From Erinaceus europaeus (Eukaryota; Chordata; Mammalia; Eulipotyphla; Erinaceidae), in NCBI RefSeq assembly GCF_950295315.1, contig NC_080166.1:101978999-102042998 (forward strand): a DNA stretch of 64,000 nt, in the 5' to 3' direction. Positions 33,697 to 47,300 of this stretch are shown piece after piece. The number at the start of each line of letters is the position of its first letter. Within the stretch, counting starts at the first letter, position 1. Both the position numbers and the translations under genes were made by a program. The notes beneath the pieces are model-generated. The model saw only the letters and a list, made by a program, of their open reading frames with translations, did no database searches and was not told where the DNA came from.

Positions 33697-33963
33697 AAAA
33701 AATATTTATTTATTTATAAAAATGAAACTGACAAAACCATAGCACAAGAGGGGTACAACTCCACACAATTCCCACCACCAGAACCCCTTATCCCATCTCC
33801 TCCCCTGAGAGACAGTAACCCTCTGGGAGTATGGCCCCAAGGTCACTCTGGGATACAGAAGGTGGAAGGTTTGGCTTCTGTAATTGCTTCTCCTCTGAAC
33901 ATGGGCCTTGACAGGTCAATCCATACTCCCAGCTTGTCTTTTTCTTTCCCTAGTAGGGTGGGT
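33697..33963 (-). mobile_element. Short 5'-truncated L1 (3' end only)
   Basis: Starts with the complement of the A-rich tail (TATTTATTTATTTATAAAAA), then GGGGTACAACTCCACACAAT, CCTCTGGGAGTATGGCCCCA and CCCTAGTAGGGTGGG. GTCAACTT flanks both ends as a probable target-site duplication. Only about 265 bp of L1 were inserted. Confidence 0.88.
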
Positions 33964-34162
33964 CAACTTTTAAGTCAGTTTTTACTACTTAAAGATCTGC
34001 AAGCTAGAAGACTAGAAGACTTACAACCTCTGCCATGCTAATCACTTTGGTTCTCTTGGTTACATTTCTGCAGTTAACAAAATAATTTTGCCAAATGTTT
34101 TATATATATATATTGAATAGGTACTAGAGACTGGGTATCACAGTGTCAATTTGAAAATGATA

Positions 34163-34169
34163 ATTCTAA

Positions 34170-34202
<33 letters not shown>

Positions 34203-34285
34203 TTTATTATTATTCTTTTACCAGAGCACTACTCAGCTCTGGCTTATGGTGGTACAAGGACTTGAACCTGGGACTTTGGATTCTA
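34163..34285 (-). repeat. SINE, group D, with (AAT)n tail
   Basis: (TAA)n at 34172-34200 is the tail complement; CCAGAGCACTACTCAGCTCT and TTGAACCTGGGACTTTGG follow. The head is missing. Confidence 0.75.
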
Positions 34286-36061
34286 AAATAATTATTAATG
34301 GGCATCAGTATCTTCTATTTCTATAGTAGGAATTAACTATATGTATGATATATCTTATAATTTTCAAAGAGTAAGTTTGAGCTGGAGCTCTATGCTTTTG
34401 TTATTGTAACTGTTGCTGCTGCTGCTCAAAGATATTAGTTAGTTCTTTTAGTAAGTGAATAGAGACACCAAATCATTGGTCAATTAGTTCAGGTGTATTT
34501 AGTGCCAGTGATCAAGCCTGAGCCCTCAGACTCTCAATTCCTTTCCTTTTACATATTGAATTATCTTCTATACATTCTATCTTTATTTTAGTAAAATAGA
34601 AACACTATACATTTTTCCAACTTAACCATTAATACAGTGCAGTAGTACAAAGATATATTTACACTGTGAAACAAATTTCTAGAATCTTTTCATCTCGCAG
34701 CAACAAAATTTTAAGCCCATTAAGATGCAACTTCTCTCTCTCCCCTATCAGTTCCCTGGAACCAACATTTTTTGTTTTTATGTTTAAATAGAAAAATGTT
34801 GTATTAATTATCACAAAATGAACTCATCCTTCTTTGCACAATGTCCCCACATTTAATTCATTTTTGTAAAGTGTGCCCAGAACTCCTTTATTAAGACACT
34901 TTTTTTCTTTTTATTGCTATAATACATATTACATATATGTTATATAGTAACATCATGTCTATCAAAAGATTTATTATAAAAGTACATCTATGCATATATA
35001 TGTACCATGCTATCCTTTTATCATGAAAGAGAGTTCAGTCTGTTTAAAAATGGCCTTTATCAGGAGAAATGAGCATGAGCAAAAATTTTTATTCTGTTAT
35101 ATTGCTGTGCTGTATTCATTACTGATTATTTTCTGTATATGGAACCATCTGTGGGAGACAGTCAAAAGGCAACACTCCATTAGGCCTTTGAGAAAGATGC
35201 CGGGAGTGACATGGGAAAGGATACCATGGCCTTTGGTTGTACCCACATCATCCCTGTCTATGGCCATTTGCGTCATGAACACTAGCAAGTGTATCTAGAC
35301 TCAACCTTGGCTTTTTGCTATATATTTTTTCTTTTTTGTTCCTGCTTTTGAGTGGTTTTACTATCACAGAATTGCTAGATTTATAAAATAAGCTGGTAAG
35401 TATTTTCATCTATGAATTCTGTGTTTGCTTTGCCCTTTTTATGAAAGGTCTAAAATTTTAATTATCTCCCTTTGAGTAGACCTTTTGTGCTATATTATTC
35501 CCTTGGAAATAGCTCCTATAAAGTATTTTTATTATTATTTTCTTAGTGATATTGAAAATGGCTATGAAAAGCTCAGAGGATATTGTGAATTTCATTCCAA
35601 CTTTGTAAATTTTTCTTGCTTCAATATTCATAACATTTTGGTTTAGTACATTACCAAAGTATATTTTGATTTGATTTAACTTTATTAAATTTCCCTGGAA
35701 CGTGGTGTTACATATCAGTCTAGAAATTCAAGTGTTCATATAGAATGGTTCTCTATGCAATTTTAATCTGTTTTAGGATATCAATGTTCAATGAGTTTGT
35801 TTTTATTGATTGTCCCTTTTAATACATATCTTTCATTGTATTTATGTTTTTCTTGCCCCTATAAATTCACTTAAGTTGTTCAAGCTCAACTTATTTTCAG
35901 ACTTTAAGTAAATTCTACATACTATTTCTTAAAAATCATTTCTGATGTTATACTTACAATGCCAATAATTGTACTCTTTTTAAATTTGTTCTAAATTTTA
36001 TACACATACAAGAGGGGTGAACTATATTTTTACACCAAAGACCTAAAGTTCTTGTAGCAGT
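34286..36061. other. Unique or ancient-repeat DNA, no gene
   Basis: 35330-35990 has the T-rich texture of an ancient reverse-oriented L1 (TTATAAAATAAGCTGGTAAG), but identity is too low to be sure. The rest is unclassified. Open frames at 34990-35298 show no domain. Confidence 0.4.
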
Positions 36062-36274
36062 TTTTTTTAATTTTATTATTATATTTATTTACTAGATAGA
36101 GGCCGCCAGAAATCAAGTGAGTGATAGAGAGGGTTAAAGAGAGAGAGACACCTGCAGCACTGCTTCACCACTCGCAAAGCTTTCCTCTTGCAGGTTGGGA
36201 CCTGGGGCGCAAACCCAGGTCCTTGTGCACTGTAATATGTGCGCTCAACCAGGTTCACCACCATCCGGCCCCGG
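36062..36274 (-). repeat. SINE, group B
   Basis: CACCTGCAGCACTGCTTCAC, CCCAGGTCCTTGTGCACTGT, GTGCGCTCAACCAGGTTCAC; well preserved. Confidence 0.92.
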
Positions 36275-36633
36275 ATGTTTTTTTAACTTTAACACTTCTT
36301 TCAGATATCCTTATTTCATTCCATATTTTAATGTACTCATTTAGATATGAAACATGTTTTTCATATACAGTAATATTTACAGCACCTAAGTTTGGTGTTG
36401 ATATTATTTATAAATACTGTTAATTTCTAGCAATTTTAACATAACCTACATTATTCCTGTAATACAGTTATGTATGCATTTTTTAAAATAATGGACATTA
36501 ATATTATATCCAAATATGTCCAGTAATAATACTCTTAATAGAATCTTTCCTCAATCATCATCAAACTTGTGAATAATTATTTGGAATATAAATTTCCCAT
36601 TGCAGTGCCTGTATATTGGTTTAGCTGAATAGC

Positions 36634-36683
<50 letters not shown>

Positions 36684-37204
36684 TTTTTTTTTTCTTTTTT
36701 ACCAGAGCACTGCTTAGCTCTAGCTTATGGTGGTGTGGGTGATTTCAGATAATCTTTCTATACCAATTCAAATGTTTACCCACAGTATATAATAATACCA
36801 TTCTCTTATTTTATTAATTATATATAAACTGACAGATATTTCAGAATAAAAAATGATAGTTTTAAGGCACTATTGCTTTTATTTAAATTTAATAATTTAT
36901 TGGAATTAGCAAAGAAAATATTAAAATACAGAATTTAATCATTATTCTCCCATCTATTCTGCTTTTCAGCACTCCTGTTTCCACAATTCATTTTATTTAT
37001 TAACTGGTGATATACATTACTTTTTGTCCATTTTTATAGATTTGTTTACTTTTCCTCTGTACATACTTTTCCTTTATATTACATATATATATTCATATAT
37101 ATATATATATACATTCATATATAATATAACCTTGCAGTTAGTGTAATCATTTGATCAGAATAAGAAACATACTATAGCTTGTTTCATAATATACTTGACT
37201 GTCA
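36275..37204. other. AT-rich DNA with TA/TG microsatellites and a group D SINE end
   Basis: (TA)n(TG)n at 36634-36682 leads into a reversed group D SINE end (ACCAGAGCACTGCTTAGCTC, 36700-36745). A further (TA)n is at 37084-37112. Otherwise no recognised content. Confidence 0.6.
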
Positions 37205-37925
37205 TTTAATATGAAAGTTTATAAAATGGATGGGGTTTGTAGTCAACAATATTTATGTACCTTTCTCATATTTGGGAGCTACTCTCTTCCCTCAATCAGC
37301 TTTCTGGTCCTTTTTCCAGACATGACATCATCTTCCCAGATAATAACTTGGATCCACCTGCATATCAGATGTCAGGCTCAGAAAAAAAGAAAAAAAAACT
37401 AGTATAGTCACTGGCCCTTTGGAATAAACCTAAAATAGGCCTACTGATTATCAACAAAACAGAGACACCCAATTCATCATCTGAACTATTCCAACCTTTA
37501 GGTTCATGATTAATCATCTTTTTTTTTTTTTTGGTTTTATATGCTAACTCTTATTTCAGCCACCAGTTTCCAGATGTTACCATGATGCCAACTAGACTTC
37601 CCTGGGCAGATGTCCCACCAATGTATCCTGGAGCCCCCCTTCCCCAGAGCCCTGCCCCACTATGGAAAGAAAGAGACAGGCTGGGAGTATGGAAGACCTG
37701 TCAAAGCCCATGTTCAGTGGGGAAGCAATTACAGAAGCCAGACCTTCCACCTTTTGCACTCCATAATGACCTTGGGTCCATACTCCCAGAGGGATAAAGA
37801 ATAGTAAAGATATCAGGGGAGGGGAGGGCATACAGAGTTCTGGTGGTGGGAATTGTGTGGAGTTGGACCCTTCTTATCTTATGGTTTTTGTCACTGTTTC
37901 CTTTTTATAAATACAAATTTTAAAA
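37205..37925 (+). mobile_element. L1 3'UTR fragment
   Basis: GGGAGCTACTCTCTTCCCTC and CCACCTGCATATCAGATGTC (older 3'UTR module), an internal A-run at 37383-37399, then the shared L1 end (CCAGATGTTACCATGATGCC to GTGTGGAGTTGGACCCTTCT) and tail. No ORF2 is present. Confidence 0.88.
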
Positions 37926-38440
37926 AATAGTTTATTAAGGCATCTCCAGTTTTGTGTGTGTGTGTGTGTGTGTGTGTCAAGTAAGAGCAAATATCGTTGA
38001 GAACAACTATAGCAAAAAAAAAAAAAAAAGGCCATCTATGAAATGAAATCTTGAAATTGTATTATTCAATCATGGGTAATCCTTAATTGACTATATATAC
38101 TATGCTGTTGATATACAGCATCCCCACTGAATCATAATTTCACCCAGTGGTTCAAAGTTAACTTTCATGGTACTCTGAATTACATATTACAGAGAGCTTC
38201 TATAAAGAACAAGATTACCTTATAAATAACAAGCCTTTAAATCTTGATAGGAACATTAAAGTCCCTGAAGCACTTTACAAATGTAATTTAATAGTTGCTA
38301 AGTGTAAATATATAAATTATGAAGGTTTATGTAAACAATAATACTATTTGAAATAGATTTATTATCTATATCCAAAACTAGTTGTTTTTCATTTTCTTAC
38401 TAAAACGTCCACTCTTATATATCAGTACACAAGAGAATTT
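37926..38440. other. Unique DNA with a (GT)n microsatellite
   Basis: (GT)n at 37954-37977 and an A-run at 38014-38029; nothing else recognised. Confidence 0.5.
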
Positions 38441-38441
38441 T

Positions 38442-38620
38442 GATAAGAGCCCCAGGATTATCACTGGGGCTCAGTGCCTGCACTACAAATCCACTGCTCC
38501 TGTAGCTTTTTTTTTTTTTTGATATGACAATGAGAAATTGAGAGGGAAGACACAGAGAGGGAGAGAGAATCTGCTTTACCTCATGGACCTCCCTGAAGGT
38601 GGGTGATAAAACCGTTTTTA
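38442..38620 (-). repeat. SINE, group F, truncated
   Basis: GCCCCAGGATTATCACTGGG, GTGCCTGCACTACAAATCCA, poly-T, then GAGAAATTGAGAGGGAAGAC and CTGCTTTACCTCATGGACCT; the tRNA head is missing. Confidence 0.75.
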
Positions 38621-39388
38621 AGTGACAAAACTTCCAGAGGTACATTAAATTTACAAAAGAAAATGTATTGTGAACAAAAAAATAATGGTACAACCTGTTG
38701 AGATTTTTTACTTTTGAAATTGTACTCACTTTTTTAGAAGATACAGGACAACTACTACTCTTAGTTAAGTGTTGGCATTCTGATATTTGATCACTTTTCA
38801 AACACCATTATTTTAGAGAGCTTAAGATAGCTAATATTACACACAAACACAATTTAAACAGCAGTATTTACTATAATTTACAACTCATGTTAGCGGCTCC
38901 AGATTTACTTAATGTGTGTGTGTGTGTGTGCCTATGCATATGTGTATGTGTCCATATACATGCTCCTGAATTTCAAGAGATCTAACAATCCTCCTCTCTG
39001 CCATTGATATGATTCTTTTATAGCTTATTACTTTTTTTGATTTAACTAAACCTATCTTAAATCACTTTTTAGAATACTTCAATGCTTTGTCTTTTTGTAG
39101 TACTTCCACATCTTTCATATGTTTTGATACAATTATAATTTTATTTGATCCTTTGATCTACTAACATGTTTAATATGCTATAATGTGCATGTATTGAATA
39201 TCTACTACAGTATGAACATTAAATTAATTGTTCTGATATTATAAAGATGAGTAAGACCATCATTACTGTTAATTTCACAAGATAATAGCCAAACAGAAAA
39301 TCACATATTAATGATGAATTAAATATAAGTTATAAGTGCCAAGACCAGACAGAACTAATTAATTAATCACAGATGGCTTAGACATATT
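38621..39388. other. Unique DNA with a (GT)n microsatellite
   Basis: (GT)n at 38913-38930; no other recognised feature. Confidence 0.45.
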
Positions 39389-39605
39389 TAAATGCAACCT
39401 TTACATTTATTTATTATCTATTGGATAATGACAGAAATAGAGAAGAAAGAGGGAGGTAGAGGGGGAAAGAGATAATGAGATGGACCTGTACTGCTTCATC
39501 ATTTGTAAAACTTTCCCCCTGAAGGTGAGGACCTAGGGTTTGAACCTTGGTCCTTACACATTATTAACATATGTGTTCAACCAAGTGCACTGCCACCCAG
39601 CCCCC
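39389..39605 (-). repeat. SINE, group B (old)
   Basis: TTTATTATCTATTGGATAAT, CCTGTACTGCTTCATCATTT, GGTTTGAACCTTGGTCCTTA and CACTGCCACCCAGCCCCC. Confidence 0.82.
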
Positions 39606-39843
39606 AACATATTTAATATTGTCCTAGTTAAAAAACAAAAAAGGTAAATAAAACTATTTATAGTTTGAAACATTGAAGAAATATTCTAGATTTATGCTAA
39701 CCCTCACAAAATTTGATCAACTAAGTCAATTCTATAAAAAAAAAGATCAACTTTCAATATGATATGATATCAAGTTGAAGTTGTCAAGAAGAAAAAAAAG
39801 CAAATTTCTATTTCAAACTTTGTGAGGAACATATCCCATTATA

Positions 39844-39890
<47 letters not shown>

Positions 39891-40228
39891 TTGTTTGACC
39901 AAAGTTCCCTTCAAAGTTTTATACACTCACTATAATCAGATTTTATAAATTTGCTGCTAGTACTACATTAGTACACATAGCAAACTGATCACTGGATTTC
40001 CCAGAGTATATAAAATGAACCAAAGTGAACAGAATATCATTATACTATAAAATGCAGGGGTAAAATCTGTCAAAAACAGAGTTGCATATATAAGTATCAA
40101 AATGAAACCACTGCCTAAGACATTAGCAATCTAACACATCATCATGAAAAAGAAATTATAAATACAAATGCTCTAAGCAACTAATAGATCTAGACATAGA
40201 GTGCATGGTATACCACATCACTAAAACC
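39606..40228. other. Unique DNA with a (GA)n microsatellite
   Basis: (GA)n at 39848-39890; no gene or family recognised. Confidence 0.5.
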
Positions 40229-40572
40229 AAAATTAATGGAGCTAGGTGGTATTGCATAGGGTTAAGCGCACACGGCACAAAGCTCAAGGGCTGGCTGAAG
40301 GATCCAGGTTCAAGACCCTGGCTTGTCATCCACAGGAGGCCCCTTCACAAGGGGTGAAGCAGGTCTGCAGGGGTTTATCTTTCTCTCCCTTTCTCTGTCT
40401 TCCCCTGCTCTCTCCATTTCTCTCTGGCCTATCCAACAATTAACAATGACAGCAAGAACAACAACGATAAACAACAAGGGCAACAAAAGGAGAAAAATAA
40501 CCTCCAGGAGCACTGGATATGTAGTGTGGGTACCAAGCCCTAGCAATAACCCTGGAGGTAAATAAATAACTA
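40229..40572 (+). repeat. SINE, group A body with group F extension
   Basis: GGTATTGCATAGGGTTAAGC head, GGATCCAGGTTCAAGACCCT, CTATCCAACAATTAACAATG, CAACAAGGGCAACAAAAGGA, then the extension CTCCAGGAGCACTGGATATG to CAATAACCCTGGAGG and an AAATAAATAA tail. Confidence 0.9.
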
Positions 40573-40659
40573 AGTAAATAAACAAACAAAATTAGTGATG
40601 CTGACTCCATAAAGATAGCAACACTATTAAACTCACTTTCATTGATTCCAGTTTCACCC

Positions 40660-40848
40660 TTTTTTTTTTTAATTTTTTCCCTTTTGTTGCCCTTGTTGTT
40701 TTATTGTTGTAGTTAATATAGTTGTTATTGATACCATTGGTGTTGGATAGGACAGAGAGAAATGGAGAGAGGAGGGGAAGACAGAGGGGGGAGAGAAATA
40801 TTGACACCTGCAGAGCTGCTTCACTGCCTATGAAGCAACTCTCCTTTT
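40660..40848 (-). repeat. SINE, group A, 5'-truncated, abutting an L1 tail
   Basis: CCCTTTTGTTGCCCTTGTTG, TTGGATAGGACAGAGAGAAA, ACACCTGCAGAGCTGCTTCA, stopping at GAAGCAACTCTCC. The remaining 90 bp of tRNA head is absent. The next bases are the tail of the older L1. Confidence 0.88.
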
Positions 40849-42471
40849 ATTTTTTTAAATTTCTTTATTGGGTAATTACTGTTTTACATTCAAGAGTAAA
40901 TACAATAGTTTGTACATGCATAACATTTCTCAGTTTTTCCATATAACAATAAACCCCCTACAAATTCCTCGGTCATCCTTTTTTGGACCTGCTTTCTCCC
41001 CACACCCCCACCCAACCCAGAGTCTTTTACTTTGGTGCAACATGCCAATTCCAGTTCAGGTTCTACCTGTTTTTCTCTTCTGATCTTGTTTTTCAACTTC
41101 CGCCTGAGAGTGAGATCATCCTATATTCATCCTTCTATTTCTGACTTATTTCACTTAACATGAACTTTTCAAGATTGGCTAAAAACAGTGAAGTCTCCAT
41201 TTTTTATAGCTGAGTAGTATTCCATTGTGTATATATACCACAACTTGCTCAGCCACTCATCTATCGTTGGACATCTGGGTTGCTTCCAGGTTTTGGTTAT
41301 TACAGATTGTGCTACTAAGAACATATGTGTACACAGATCTTTTTGGATGTGTGTGTTGTTGTGTTCCTTAGGATATATCCCCAGGAGATGAATTGCAGGA
41401 ACATAGGGTAGGTCCATTTCTAGCCTTCTGAAAGTTCTCCAGATTGTTCTCCACAGAGGTTGGAACAATTTACGTTCCTACCAGCCGTGCAGGAAGATTC
41501 TTTTGAGACTATAACCTCTCCAGCATTTGCTGCTGTTACCTTTTCTGATGTATGACATTCTCACAGGAGTGAAGTGGTGTCTCACTGTTGTCTTTATTTG
41601 CACTTCTCTGACAATCAAAGACTTGGAACATTTTTTTCATGTGTTTCTTGGCGTTTTAGATCTCTTCTGTGGTGAATATTCTGTCCATGCCCTCCCCCAA
41701 TTTTTGATTGGGGTTATCTGTTTTCTTGTTGTTGAGTTTGGCAAGCTTTTTATATAGTTTGGTTATTAGTCTCTTATCTTATGTATGACAGGTAAAGATC
41801 TCCCATTCTGTGAGGGGTATCTTGGTTTGGGTAGTGGTTTCTTTTGCTGTGTAGAAGCTTTTTAATCTGTTGTACTCCCATAGGTTTTTGCTTGCCTTAG
41901 TCTTCTTTCTGATTGGATTCGTTCCATTATAGATGTCTTTTAAAATTTATGCGGAAAAGGGTTCTGCCAGTATTCTCCTCTAAGTAGGTGATAGTTTCTG
42001 GTATAACATCCAAGTCCTTGATCCACTTGGAATTTACTTTTGTATTTGGTGAAATATAATAGTTCAGTTTCATTATTCTGCATGTTTCAACTCACTTTCT
42101 CCAAGACCATTTGTTGGAGAGACTCTGCTTTGCCCATTTAATAGTCTCAGCACATTTGTCAAATATTAGATGTCCATAGATGTGAGGGCTTACTTCTGTG
42201 TTCTCAATTCTATTCCACTGGTCAGTGTGTCTATTCATGTTCCAGTACCAAGCAGTTTTGATGATAATGGCCCTACAATATAATTTGAGGTCTGAGAGTG
42301 TGATGCCTCCAGTTCTGTTCTTTCTTCTAAAGATTGTTTTGGCAATTATAGGTCTCTTCTGGTTCCAGATAAAAATTTTAGCATTTCTTGTATTATCCTA
42401 AAAAAAATGGTTGGGATCTTGATGGGGATAACACTGAATTTGTACATGGCTCTGAGTAGTATATTCATTTT

Positions 42472-42791
42472 TTTAAATTTATCTATTTATTTATTTAATT
42501 TTTTAAATATATTTTTATTTTATTTTATTTATTTATTCCCTTTTGTTGCACTTGTTGTTTTATTGTTGTAGTTATTATTGTTGTTGTTGTTGTTGGATAG
42601 GACAGAGAGAAATGGAGAGAGGAGGGGAAGACAGAGAGGAGGAGAGAAAGATAGACGCCTGCAGAGCACTTCATAGCCTGTGAAGCGACTCCCCTGCAGG
42701 TGGGGAGCCGGTGTTTGAACCGGGATCCTTATGCCAGTCCTTGTGCTTTGCGCCACCTGCACTTAACCCGCAGCACTACAGCCCGACTCCC
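42472..42791 (-). repeat. SINE, group A, full length, inside the older L1
   Basis: Full reversed element from an AT-rich tail through TTCCCTTTTGTTGCACTTGT, GTTGGATAGGACAGAGAGAA, CCTGCAGGTGGGGAGCCGGT and CACTACAGCCCGACTCCC. AGTATATTCATTTT flanks both sides (42458-42471 and 42793-42806), a 14-bp target-site duplication. Confidence 0.96.
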
Positions 42792-43037
42792 AAGTATATT
42801 CATTTTGATGATGTTACTTCTTCCAACCCATGAACCGAATATCTTTCCACATCTTTGTGTCTTTTTCTATTTCCTTGATGAGAGAATCATAATTTTCAGT
42901 ATACAAGTCTTTCACTTATTTGGTTAGGCTTATTCCTAGATATTTTATTGTTTTTGCTATTATAGTCAAAGGATTTGATTTCTGGATTTCAATTTCTCCT
43001 AACTTAGTGTTTGCATAGAGGAATGCCACTGACTTTT

Positions 43038-44386
43038 TTTTAAATTATTTTTATTTAAGAAAGGATTAATTAATAAAACCATAGGGTAGGAGGGGTACAA
43101 CTCCACACAATTCCCACCACCCAATCTCCATATCCCACCCCCTCTGTTGATAGCTTTCCCATTCTCTATCCCTCTGGGAGCATGGACCCAGGGTCATTGA
43201 GGGTTGCAGAAGGTAGAAGGTCTGGCTTCTGTAATTGCTTCCCCGCTGAACATGGGCGTTGACTGGTAGGTCCATACTCCCAGTCTGCCTCTCTCTTTCC
43301 CCAGTAAGGTGTGTCACTGGGGAAGCTGAGCTCCAGGACACATTGGTGGGGTCTTCAATCCAGGGAAGCCTAGCCAGCATACTGATGGCATCTGGAACCT
43401 GGTGATTGAAAAGAGAGTTAACATACGAAGCCAAACAATTTGTTGAGTAATCATGGATCCCAAGCTTGGAATAGTGGAGAGGAAGTGTTAGGGAGGTACT
43501 CACTGCAAACTCTAGTGTACTTCTGCTTTCGGGTATATATTTTGCAGTAGTTTATGGATACGTGTGAACATAAGCTCTCTCTCACAGAAACTGGTGTATA
43601 TCTAGGTTATGGGACTTTGTTAGAAAGTGAACTACCTGAGATGAAATTAGAGTATACTATAAAAGGAAAGGTCTCACCCGAGTAATGAAGTTGAAGGGTT
43701 GTCATTCCACACGTGAAGTCTCTGGATACAGTCTGAGGTGAAGCATATTGAGGTGGCAATCGTTGCTTTGGTTAGGTTGTGATCGGCGGATGCAATATTA
43801 TTTGGTTTGGATTGGGAGATGCATACGGGAAAGTGGGCCCTATCCAAGGGTTCCAGGACTGGGGGAAGTAGGGGCTCTATAGTGGAGATGTGATGTTCCT
43901 GCTGTCTTAGGGTTCAAAAAGACAATCGATAGTTAATGTTATCATCACATTATTTGGTAATTGGGTTAACTTTGAAAAGTCCTTTTGTTATGGTTTGCTG
44001 TACAGTATCCAGTATCTTGTATATAGCTGTGCTATTGGATGCTTCTAATCTACTTGGTCTAGGCTTTTGAGAGAGTCCGCATATCAAATACACAGCCTAT
44101 ATATTAAAAAGATTCAGTTTGTGTTTTGAAAAACTTCGAGACATACAATTAATTTTCCCCCTCTCATATTAATTAACTACTGATTTATATGTCTACATTT
44201 TGCTAGGAATGTACATAAACACCATTCCCACCAGCAAAAGACTGTGACCCATCCCTCCCATCCACTCCCACCCTCCACTGGCCCAGGAAGCTGCATGTCT
44301 ACCCCTCACCACAGGGCTTTTACTTTGGTGCCCTACTTAGAATTTGGTCAGGTCCTGCTTTTAGTTTCCCTTTCAGATCTTCTTAG
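43038..44386 (-). other. 3'UTR of the full-length L1
   Basis: Co-linear with 29721-31064 at high identity. The terminus is the complement of GTGTGGAGTTGTACCCCTCC followed by an AATAAAAATAATTT-type tail. It includes the open frame shared with the plus copy (43066-43503), which has no protein signature. Confidence 0.9.
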
Positions 44387-47300
44387 TCAGCTTCTGTTGA
44401 TGAGTGGGATCATCCCATACTCATCTTTATCTTTCTGACTTTGCTCACTTAACATAATACCTTCTAGCTCTGTCCAAGATGGGTCAGCAAAGGTGGGTTC
44501 ATTGTTCTTGATAGCTGCATAGTATTCCATTGTGTATATATACCACATCTTTCTCAGCCACTCATCTGGTGTTGGGCACCTGGGTTGCTTCTAGGTTTTA
44601 GCTATTATGAATTGTGCTGCTATGAACATAGGAGTACACACCTCTTTTTGGTTGGGTGTTATGGAGTCCTTGGGGTATAACCCCAGGAGAGGAATTACTG
44701 GATCATATGGAAGGTCCATGTCTAGCCTTCTGAGAGTTTTCCAGACTGCTCTACACAGAGGCTGGACCAATTTACATTCCCACCAGCAATGTAAAAGGGT
44801 TCCTCTGTCCCCACAACCTCTCCAGCATTTGTTGCTGCTGTCCTTTTTGATATATGCCATTCTTACAGGAGTGAGGTGGTATCTTAGTGTTGTCTTAATT
44901 TGCATTTCTCTGACAATCAGTGACCTAGAGCAGTTTTTCATATGTTTGTTAGCCTTTTGGACCTCCTCTGAGGTGAATGTTTTGTTCCTATCCTCTGCCC
45001 ATTTTTGGATGGGGTCATTTGCTTTTTTGGTGCTAAGTTTGCTGAGCTCTTTATATATTTTGGTGATTAGTTTCTTGTCTGATGTATGGCATGTGAAGAT
45101 CTTCTCCCATTCTGTGAGAGGTCTCTCTGTTTGTTTAAAAGTTTCTTTGGATGTGAAGAAGCTTTTCAATTTGATGTAGTCCCATTGGTTTATTTCTGCT
45201 TTAGTCTTCCTTGCAATTGGGTTTGATTCATCAAATATGTCCTTGAGGTATAGGTGGGAAAGTGTTTTACCAACGTTTTCCTCTAAGTATTTGATTGTTT
45301 CTGGTCTGACATCTAGGTCTTTGGTCCATTTGCAGTTGATTTTTGTTTCTGGTGAGATAAAGTGGTTCAATTTCATTCTTCTGCATGTTACAACCCAGTT
45401 TTCCCAGCACCATTTATTGAAGAGAGCCTCCTTTATCCTTTTAATACTTTGGGCCCCCTTATCAAAGATTAGATGTCCATAGGTGTGGGGATTTATTTCT
45501 GGGATTTCAATTCTGTTCCACTGGTCTGTATGCCTATTTTTATTCCAGTACCGTGCTGTTTTGATGATGATGGCTTTATAATATAGTTTAAGGTCTGGGA
45601 GTGTGATGCCTCCATTTCTGTTTCTTTTCCTTAAAATGGTTTTGGCAATTCTAGGTGTTTTCAGGTTCCACATAAATGATTGTAGTGTTTGTTCTATTCT
45701 CTTAAAGAAGTGTGATGGAACTTTGATGGTATTGCATTATATTTGTATATGACTCTGGGGAGGATATTCATTTTGATGATATTTATTCTTCCAATCCATG
45801 AGCATCGGGTATCTTTCCATTTCTTGGTATCAGTTTCTATTTTCTTGAGTAGCGACTCATAGTTTTCAGTATATAAATCTTTCACTACTTTGGTCAACTT
45901 TATTCCTAGGTATTTGATTGATTTTGCTGAAACAGTAAATGGGAGTGATTTCTGGATGTCTTCTTCTTCAGACTTAGTGTTTGCGTAAAGAAATTCCACT
46001 GATTTTTGTACATTGATTTTGTAGCCTCATACTTTGCTATATTGCCCAATAACTTCCGGTAGTTTTCTGCTGGATTCTTTAGGTTTTTCTAGTATACTAT
46101 CATATCATCTGCAAATAGTGAGAGCTTGACTTCTTCCCTTCCAATCTGTATTCCTTTGATTCCTTTCTCTTTTCTGATTGCTATGGCAAGAACTTCCAAT
46201 ACTATGATAAAGAGTAATGGTGACAGTGGACAGCCCTGTCTTTCCCCGATCTGAGGGGGAATGCTTTCAGCTTCTGTCCAGTGAGTATGATGTTAGCTTT
46301 AGGTTTGCTATATATAGACTCCACTATCTTGAGAAATTCCTAATCTATTCCCATTTTTTGTAGAGTTTTGAGCATGAATGGGTGTTGGATTTTGTCAAAG
46401 GCTTTCTCTGCATCTATTGAAATAATCATGTGGTTTTTGGCTTTGCTTTTATTGATGTGGTGAATGACATTGATTGACTTACGGATGTTGAACCAGCCCT
46501 GCATTCCTGGGATGAATCCCACTTGGTCATGATGAACAATCTTTTTGATATGTTGCTGTATCCGGTTATCCAAGATCTTGTTTAATATTTTGGCATCTAC
46601 GTACATCAGCAATATTGGTGTGTAGTTTTCCTTTTTTGTTCTGTCCCTATCAGCTTTTAGTATCAGGGTGATGTTGGCTTCATAGAAGTTGGAAAGGAGT
46701 ATTCCTGTTTCTTCAATCTTATGGAATAGCTTAAGAAGTATGGGTACTAACTGTTTCCTGAAAGTTTTGTAGAATTCAGTTGTGAAGCCATCTGGCCCAG
46801 GACTTTTGTTGTTGGGGAGATTCTTAATAACGGTTTTAATTTCTTAGTTTGTGATTGGTGCATTTAGATATTTTAGTTCTTCTTGGTTAATTTTTGGAAG
46901 GCATAGGTTTCTAGGAATTTTTCCATTTCTTCCAGATTCTCTAGCTTGGTGGTGTATAGTTCTTTATTGAAGTTTCGCAGGATTCTCTGGATTTCTGTGG
47001 TGTCAGTTGTGATATCTCCTCCATCGTTTACAATTCTATTAATTTGAGTCTTCTCTCTTTTTTGTTTGGTGATTCTGGCTAGGGGTTTGTCAATTTTGTT
47101 TAATCTTTCAAAGAACCAACATTTGGCTTCATTGATCTTTTGTATGGTTCTTTTATTTTCGATGTTGTTTATTTCTGCTCCAACTTTAGTGATTTCTGTC
47201 CTTCTGGTTGCTTTAGGGTTCCTTTGTTCCACTTCTTCTAAGTTCTTGAGGTGTGCAGTAAGGTCCTTCATTTGAGCTTCTTCTTGGTGTTTAATATGTG

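Noticed and set aside
34990..35298. 102-codon frame in a non-SINE region, considered as a host exon
   Set aside because: No recognisable domain, no consistent splice-site context, and the sequence looks like degenerate repeat or unique AT-rich DNA.
44607..45179. 190-codon plus-strand frame, also at 28928-29575 on the minus strand
   Set aside because: Antisense of the L1 ORF2 C-terminal region; its openness follows from low stop frequency opposite A-rich coding sequence.
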